From Microbispora catharanthi (lineage in GTDB: Bacteria; Actinomycetota; Actinomycetes; Streptosporangiales; Streptosporangiaceae): 64,000 nt of DNA. The stretch lies in NCBI RefSeq assembly GCF_006334915.2, contig NZ_VDMA02000006.1, positions 1 to 64,000 of the forward strand, written 5' to 3'. A program made the position numbers and the translations under genes. The notes under the pieces were generated by a model, which had not been told where the DNA came from, did no database searches, and worked only from the letters and a program-made list of their open reading frames with translations. Positions 60,010 through 64,000 of this stretch are shown in pieces. Numbering within the stretch: the stretch's first letter is position 1; the number at the start of each line of letters is the position of its first letter.

Positions 60010-60807
60010 ATGGGAATCGTCGTGGATGGGTCAGGGAATCTCGGAGACGTGACATCCCTCCGCCACCTCCGTGAATGTCTCGGCGAACTCGATGAGCTGG
60101 AGCGCAGCATCAAGCACGGCATCGACAGCATGTGCGGCAAGCTGTATCGGGCCATCGACTGGCAGCGGCGGTTCGAGGCCGACGTGTCGCACGAACTGCG
60201 CACCCCGATCGCGGGGCTGCGGGCACAGCTGGAGGAGGCCCGGCTGCATCCCAGCGAGATCGACGTGGACGACCTGCTCGAACGGGCGCTCAACGACGTG
60301 GAACGGCTGCAGACGCTGGTCGACGACCTCTACCTGCTGGCTCAGCTTCAGGCCGCCGCGCAGCCGGCCGAGCCGTCCCTGCTGGACCTCGGGGATCTCG
60401 TGCAGAGCGAACTGGCCCGGCGCTCCGACAGGCTCGACGTGAAGGTGCAGGCCGTCCCCGGGGTTCTGGTGCGCGGTCTGGACGCGCGGCTCAGGCGAAT
60501 GCTGTCCGAACTGCTCGACAACGCGCAGCGGCACGCCAAGACGGTCGTGTTCGTCCAGGTCCGGCGTACGGCCGATGTGGCGGAGCTCGTGGTGGCCGAC
60601 GACGGCGACGGAATCGGGGAGGAGGATCGGGAACGGATCTTCGATCGATTCACCCGTCTCGACGCCGCCCGCTCCCGCGACCGCGGCGGGACCGGCCTCG
60701 GCCTGGCCATCGTGCGGAACATCGCGTACGGCCACGAGGGCGAGGTGCACGTGGAGCGGACATCGGCCGGCGGTGCGGCCTTCGTCGTCCGGCTCCCACT
60801 GGCCTGA
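60010..60807 (+). CDS. soluble orphan histidine kinase (paralogue of the 6143 gene)
   Basis: 265 aa from ATG 60010; a GTG at 60049 with GGAG just ahead is an alternative start. HisKA with H61 (RFEADVSHELRTPIAGLR), N-box ELLDNAQRHA, G-boxes DDGDGIGEEDRERIFDRF and GGTGLGLAIVRNIA. No membrane helix, HAMP or sensor domain. The shared stretch AQLEEARLHP and the same layout as the kinase at 6143-6964 mark them as paralogues. No response regulator adjacent. Confidence 0.8.
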   Translation: MGIVVDGSGNLGDVTSLRHLRECLGELDELERSIKHGIDSMCGKLYRAIDWQRRFEADVSHELRTPIAGLRAQLEEARLHPSEIDVDDLLERALNDVERLQTLVDDLYLLAQLQAAAQPAEPSLLDLGDLVQSELARRSDRLDVKVQAVPGVLVRGLDARLRRMLSELLDNAQRHAKTVVFVQVRRTADVAELVVADDGDGIGEEDRERIFDRFTRLDAARSRDRGGTGLGLAIVRNIAYGHEGEVHVERTSAGGAAFVVRLPLA

Positions 60808-60989
60808 CCGGTCGCGCTCGCCGGAACCGCGCAACCGTGCAGTGGCACACGGCTGTCTCGCGCGTGCGTATCGTGCGCACCGTGCTGGTGGAACAGCACC
60901 CACGCCTGGATCGGCCTCCTTCCAGGAAGGGCGGCCGGGTCGCGGCGTACGGGGAGGCGTAGCCGGGCTTCACAGCCCGGCTGAGGGCC

Positions 60990-62207
60990 TCAGCCCTGCG
61001 GAGAGTCCACCGAGCCGTCCGCATAGGTGATTTCCGGCATCGGGGGCGACGACGCGCCGGTGAGCATCGCGCAGGTGACCATGCCGACCCCGCCCCCCGC
61101 CGGATCCTCGGTGGCCACGCAGGCCACCCGGGACGTGGTGGGGGTCTTCGCGGAGGTGTCGACCGGCCGGGACACGCGCTCGGCGTCCATGGTCACGGTG
61201 CAGGTCCGCGACTTCGGTCCCTCGTCGCAGCCGTACCAGTAGGGGGTGTTCATCGGCCGGTAGTTGGGATTGTTCTGGGCCCGCATCGGGTTGGGGTCCG
61301 GGCCGTGGATCTCGGCGGTGAGCCGGATCCGCTGCCCCTCGGCCAGCTTGAAGCGGCACTGCCGTCCGTCCGTGGAGGTCTCGTTGGTCTCCGCGGCGCA
61401 GCTCACCGGAGCGCCCGACACCTTCACACCCCACCCGGTGAGCATCACGACGGAGAAGTCGTACTGCTTCCTCTCCTCGCTCGGCTCAGGGGCCGGGGTG
61501 TCACCGGGGACCTTCACGTGGCTGGCACCGGCGGGGCCGGGGATGGTCAGCTTGTGCAGCACCGTGGTGAGATCGTCGGCCGACGTGGCGAACCGCGGTT
61601 CGGGTGCTCCGGTGGCGGCGGCGAGCTGCCTCAGGCCGTCCTGCCGGCTCTTGGGCACCTGGTAGCCGACGAACCGGAACTCCAGGGTCAGCCCGGCGGC
61701 GGTGATCCTGTCCCGGATGGCTTTCCGCAGTGCACCCTGGTCCTCGGTGCACGCGTCCTCGCCGTGGCCGGTCACCACGACGATCCGGTTGACCTTCTTG
61801 CCACGGAACGGATACAGGCCGGAGAAGTCGTCGATCGCCGCGAGGACGCCGTCCCCCAGGGTCGCCGCGCCGGACGGGGTGAGGGTGCGCGCCTCGGTGG
61901 CGATCCGGTCGCCCTGGCCCCGGCCCGTGGGCACGACCTCGGCGGTGGTGCCGGTGGCGCCGCAGGTGCCGCCGAACCGGCGCATGGAGAGCGCGTCGCC
62001 GTCTCCGGAGTTGCGGGCCGCGGAGCCCACGGCGGCGGCGATCGCGCCGAACCGGCCGGCCGGGCCGGCCGAGGCGTCCACCAGAAACGCGGTGCGGTAG
62101 TCGGGAACCAGCACGAACCAGACGTAGGCGCCCGCGCCCGCGACCACAGCGGCGACGGCGAGCAGCACCGCCACCGCGCGACGGCCCCTCCTGCGCGGCC
62201 CGGTCAT
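60990..62207 (-). CDS. membrane-anchored vWA-like protein, long form
   Basis: 405 aa from ATG 62207, overlapping the stop of the gene before it (ATGA). Short basic N-terminus, one membrane helix (about 11-35), then an outer domain with vWA-like features: first strand TAFLVDASAGPAGRFG, a DxS-type MIDAS only partly kept (DASAG), the strand RIVVVTGHGEDAC, and a paired cysteine. A second outer domain (about 250-405) with several cysteines (CAAETNE, QCRFKLAEG, CDEG, CTVTMD) may form disulphides. Paralogous to the gene at 62204-63355 over the first 220 residues. Function unknown. Confidence 0.82.
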   Translation of the reverse strand: MTGPRRRGRRAVAVLLAVAAVVAGAGAYVWFVLVPDYRTAFLVDASAGPAGRFGAIAAAVGSAARNSGDGDALSMRRFGGTCGATGTTAEVVPTGRGQGDRIATEARTLTPSGAATLGDGVLAAIDDFSGLYPFRGKKVNRIVVVTGHGEDACTEDQGALRKAIRDRITAAGLTLEFRFVGYQVPKSRQDGLRQLAAATGAPEPRFATSADDLTTVLHKLTIPGPAGASHVKVPGDTPAPEPSEERKQYDFSVVMLTGWGVKVSGAPVSCAAETNETSTDGRQCRFKLAEGQRIRLTAEIHGPDPNPMRAQNNPNYRPMNTPYWYGCDEGPKSRTCTVTMDAERVSRPVDTSAKTPTTSRVACVATEDPAGGGVGMVTCAMLTGASSPPMPEITYADGSVDSPQG

Positions 62208-63355
62208 CGCGGGGCCTTCGGCAGAGTGAGCCGGAGCGCGGCGAGTGCTCTGTTCATGGCGTCCACCTCGTCGTTGTAGCGGTCGGCGATCGCGCTGTAG
62301 TCCGTGGGTGCGACGGTCCTCGACCGGGCGGCGTCGAGCAGGTCCCTGGCGGCGGGGACCAGTTCCTTCTGCAGGTCACGCAGGCCGATGGCCCTGCGCT
62401 GGATGTCCCGGGTGGCAGGGGTCCTCGCCCGGTCGGCGAGCACCTTGAGCTGCGCGTCGGCGTCGCCCGTCCCGGCCCGGTCGAGCTCGCGCTCGGCCAC
62501 GTCGAGCCGGCCGGCGCCGATCGCGGTCACCGCGGCGTCGACCCGCTTCGCGGTGGGGTCGAGGATACGGATCACCTCGTAGGCGTTCGTCCGCACCGGT
62601 TCGGTGTTGGTGAGCCAGTCGAGGGCCACCCGCAGCTGCTCCGGGGTCTCGGTGAAGACAGGTTCCGGCGCGCCGGCGGCCGAGGCGATCCGGCTGAGCC
62701 GGTCCCGCTGGTCGTCCGGCACCCGATAGCCGACCAGCCGAAACTGGATCTTCAGGCCGGCCGAGGCGATCCGCTGCCGGATCTCGTCCTCGGCGTACTC
62801 GGCGTCGCAGGCGTCCGCACCGTGCCGGGTGACGACGACGACCCGGTTGACCTGGGTGGCGCGCAGGGGCCAGAACCCGGAGAAGTCGCCGGCCGCCTCG
62901 ACGATGCCCTTCACCAGCGTCGGCCTGCCGCCCGCAGGCACCCGGCGCGCCGCGTCGGCGATCCGGCCCCGGTTGCCGGTGCCGAAGTCCACCAGCCGGG
63001 TGGTGTTGCCGTCCCGGCCGCACTCGCCGCCGAAGCTGCGCAGGCCCAGCGCGTCGTCGTCTCCGGAGTTGCCCACGGCGGTCCCCAGCGCCCCTGCGAT
63101 GTCGGTGGCGTCCGCGCTGGTGTCGATGAGGAACTGGGTCTTGTACGCGGGGGACAGGGCCGGGATCAGCCAGTTCACCGTCGCCCAGCCGCCGCCGGCG
63201 ATGAGGGCGGCTGCGGCGACGGCGAGGACCAGGGGTTTGAAGTCGACGGCCAGATGGATGATCAGGTCGCGGCCGGCCTGGAGGATCCAGCCCAGGCCGA
63301 AAACGCGCGCCTCCTGCCGCACCTCGTCAGGGCCGGTGTCCGTGTCCTGGCTCAC
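62204..63355 (-). CDS. membrane-anchored vWA-like protein with QAGRD motif
   Basis: 383 aa from GTG 63355, overlapping the stop of the first operon gene (GTGA). Cytosolic head with GLGWILQAGRDLIIHL, membrane helix (LVLAVAAAALIAGGGWATV, about 43-61), then a vWA-like outer domain (TQFLIDTSADATDIAGALG; NRVVVVTRHGADACD) and a helical C-terminal region (about 255-383). The DTSAD motif keeps D-x-S but not the full D-x-S-x-S. Shares the vWA half with the next gene. Probably a membrane complex with the short QAGRD protein. Confidence 0.82.
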   Translation of the reverse strand: MSQDTDTGPDEVRQEARVFGLGWILQAGRDLIIHLAVDFKPLVLAVAAAALIAGGGWATVNWLIPALSPAYKTQFLIDTSADATDIAGALGTAVGNSGDDDALGLRSFGGECGRDGNTTRLVDFGTGNRGRIADAARRVPAGGRPTLVKGIVEAAGDFSGFWPLRATQVNRVVVVTRHGADACDAEYAEDEIRQRIASAGLKIQFRLVGYRVPDDQRDRLSRIASAAGAPEPVFTETPEQLRVALDWLTNTEPVRTNAYEVIRILDPTAKRVDAAVTAIGAGRLDVAERELDRAGTGDADAQLKVLADRARTPATRDIQRRAIGLRDLQKELVPAARDLLDAARSRTVAPTDYSAIADRYNDEVDAMNRALAALRLTLPKAPR

Positions 63356-63762
63356 CCCCGGCCGATCCGGATGTCGCGGCCCGCCTGGTTCACCCGGCCG
63401 AACCCGGAGACCGTGGCGTTCTGGTTGACGGTGATCTGCCGTCCGGCCGGGGGCAGCAGCGGGGTGAGCTCCTCGTCCACGATCCGGCGCAGTTCCCGGG
63501 CGGCCTCGGGGTCGGCGGCCGCCAGCCGGCGCAGGCGTTGCCGCCACTCCACCACCAGGGCCTGTTCGGCCTGCTCGTCGCCCGCCTCCCGGGCGGCCAG
63601 CAGTTCCGTACGGGCCTCCGCGAGGTCGGCCTCGACCGCCGGTGCCTGCTCCGGGCGGGCGCGCCGCCACAGCGCGACGACGGCCCTGCGGCCGTCCTGC
63701 CACCCCTCGCTCGCCAGCACACTTACCAACGCGGAGGCCGCGGCCAGCGCGAGCGCATCCAT
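63352..63762 (-). CDS. short helical protein with C-terminal QAGRDI motif
   Basis: 136 aa from ATG 63762, decided by GGGGGATG just upstream. Hydrophobic N-terminal helix (LALAAASALVSVLASEG), a charged helical middle (about 25-105) and a beta-like tail VNQNATVSGFGRVNQAGRDIRIG. This 'N-A-V-G-N/VxQAGRDI' tail occurs in actinobacterial effector-associated and NB-ARC-linked proteins that I recall. First gene of the three-gene vWA operon. Confidence 0.75.
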   Translation of the reverse strand: MDALALAAASALVSVLASEGWQDGRRAVVALWRRARPEQAPAVEADLAEARTELLAAREAGDEQAEQALVVEWRQRLRRLAAADPEAARELRRIVDEELTPLLPPAGRQITVNQNATVSGFGRVNQAGRDIRIGRG

Positions 63763-63855
63763 TGCATCCCCCAGACGAGCGTGATCGGCGGGCCTTCCGA
63801 GCCCCGGCTCATGAGCCAGGATCGGCCGGGGTGGTGGCGAAGTCGAAGACGGGCT

Positions 63856-63872
63856 GCCTATGGGGCATAGGC
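63856..63872. terminator. 7-bp hairpin GCCTATG-GGG-CATAGGC
   Basis: Perfect stem of 7 bp with a three-base loop, six bases past the stop of the edge-cut gene (minus strand) and upstream of the vWA operon; a related GGCTATGCCC follows. Terminator or operator. Confidence 0.5.
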
Positions 63873-63877
63873 GACGG

Positions 63878-64000
63878 CTATGCCCGCAGGTCACCCAGGT
63901 CGGAGGAGGCGGGCACCTTACCCGGGGCGGAACGGGCCAGCCCGCGGACGGTCCGGGCCGCGAGCGAGCAGAACGCCTCGGCGAGCCCGCCCCGGTCCTC
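63878..64000 (-). CDS. C-terminal end of a protein cut by the right edge
   Basis: The last 40 codons and a TAG stop (63878-63880) of a minus-strand gene that begins outside the window. Visible residues (EDRGGLAEAFCSLAARTVRG then LARSAPGKVPASSDLGDLRA) show no family. Same orientation as the vWA operon, about 115 bases upstream of it, with a hairpin between. Confidence 0.55.
   Translation of the reverse strand, partial: EDRGGLAEAFCSLAARTVRGLARSAPGKVPASSDLGDLRA

Noticed and set aside
60010-62207. Toxin-antitoxin or phage module in the 54-62 kb stretch
   Set aside because: No recognisable toxin, integrase or phage gene; the genes are kinases and membrane proteins.

Overview
The window is very GC-rich DNA (mostly around 70% by eye) with frequent GTG/TTG starts and many genes joined by four-base stop/start overlaps. 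Together with a type-A RNase P RNA, a DUF5999 protein, an SCO2521-SCO2524-like cassette and a Nif3 / zinc-ribbon / RNase H-phosphatase operon, this points to a filamentous actinomycete. I infer Streptosporangiaceae or a near relative (family assignment not proven). No chromosomal replication origin, rRNA, tRNA, CRISPR array, transposase or integrase was seen.

Layout. 1-7 kb: a truncated NB-type signalling ATPase, small regulators (RsbW-like ATPase, DUF5999, lone receiver), a divergent NarL/NarX-type two-component pair and a soluble orphan histidine kinase. 7.3-10.9 kb: an unusual exported hydrolase fused to an ABC ATPase, plus its permease. 11-16 kb: a histidine-bearing membrane protein facing a copC-copD pair, then an MFS exporter. 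16-28.4 kb: a secreted polysaccharide-degradation block made of a GH18 chitinase, an exported S33-like peptidase, a LacI regulator divergent from GH5 and modular GH10 xylanase genes, and a GH43 enzyme. GAAA-N-TTTC elements recur in the chitinase and GH5/lacI promoter regions.

28.4-41.7 kb: a diiron AurF-like oxygenase with an SDR; a glycine-oxidase-like flavoenzyme; a tight five-gene operon (31.6-37.2 kb) of conserved but functionally unknown actinobacterial proteins including a ParA/MinD relative with an altered P-loop; a 2-hydroxyacid dehydrogenase and a ThDP enzyme; and an orphan sensor kinase with a hairpin over its start codon. 41.9-48 kb: an acetyltransferase / M20 / M19 peptidase operon divergent from the Nif3 operon. 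48.2-53.5 kb: an erythromycin-esterase-family gene facing a two-component system, with a drug-type ABC exporter beside it.

53.7-54.1 kb holds rnpB. About 54.1-60 kb is an accessory stretch of somewhat lower GC with short genes, long non-coding gaps and a frame-disrupted gene: a lipoprotein serine protease, a CxxC protein, a VOC protein, a free-standing TOPRIM protein and tiny membrane proteins. 60-64 kb: a second soluble orphan kinase and a three-gene operon of a short QAGRD-motif protein with two paralogous membrane-anchored vWA-like proteins, then a gene cut by the right edge.

The strongest candidates for undescribed biology are the 31.6-37.2 kb cassette, the hydrolase-ABC fusion and the 61-63.8 kb vWA/QAGRD operon.
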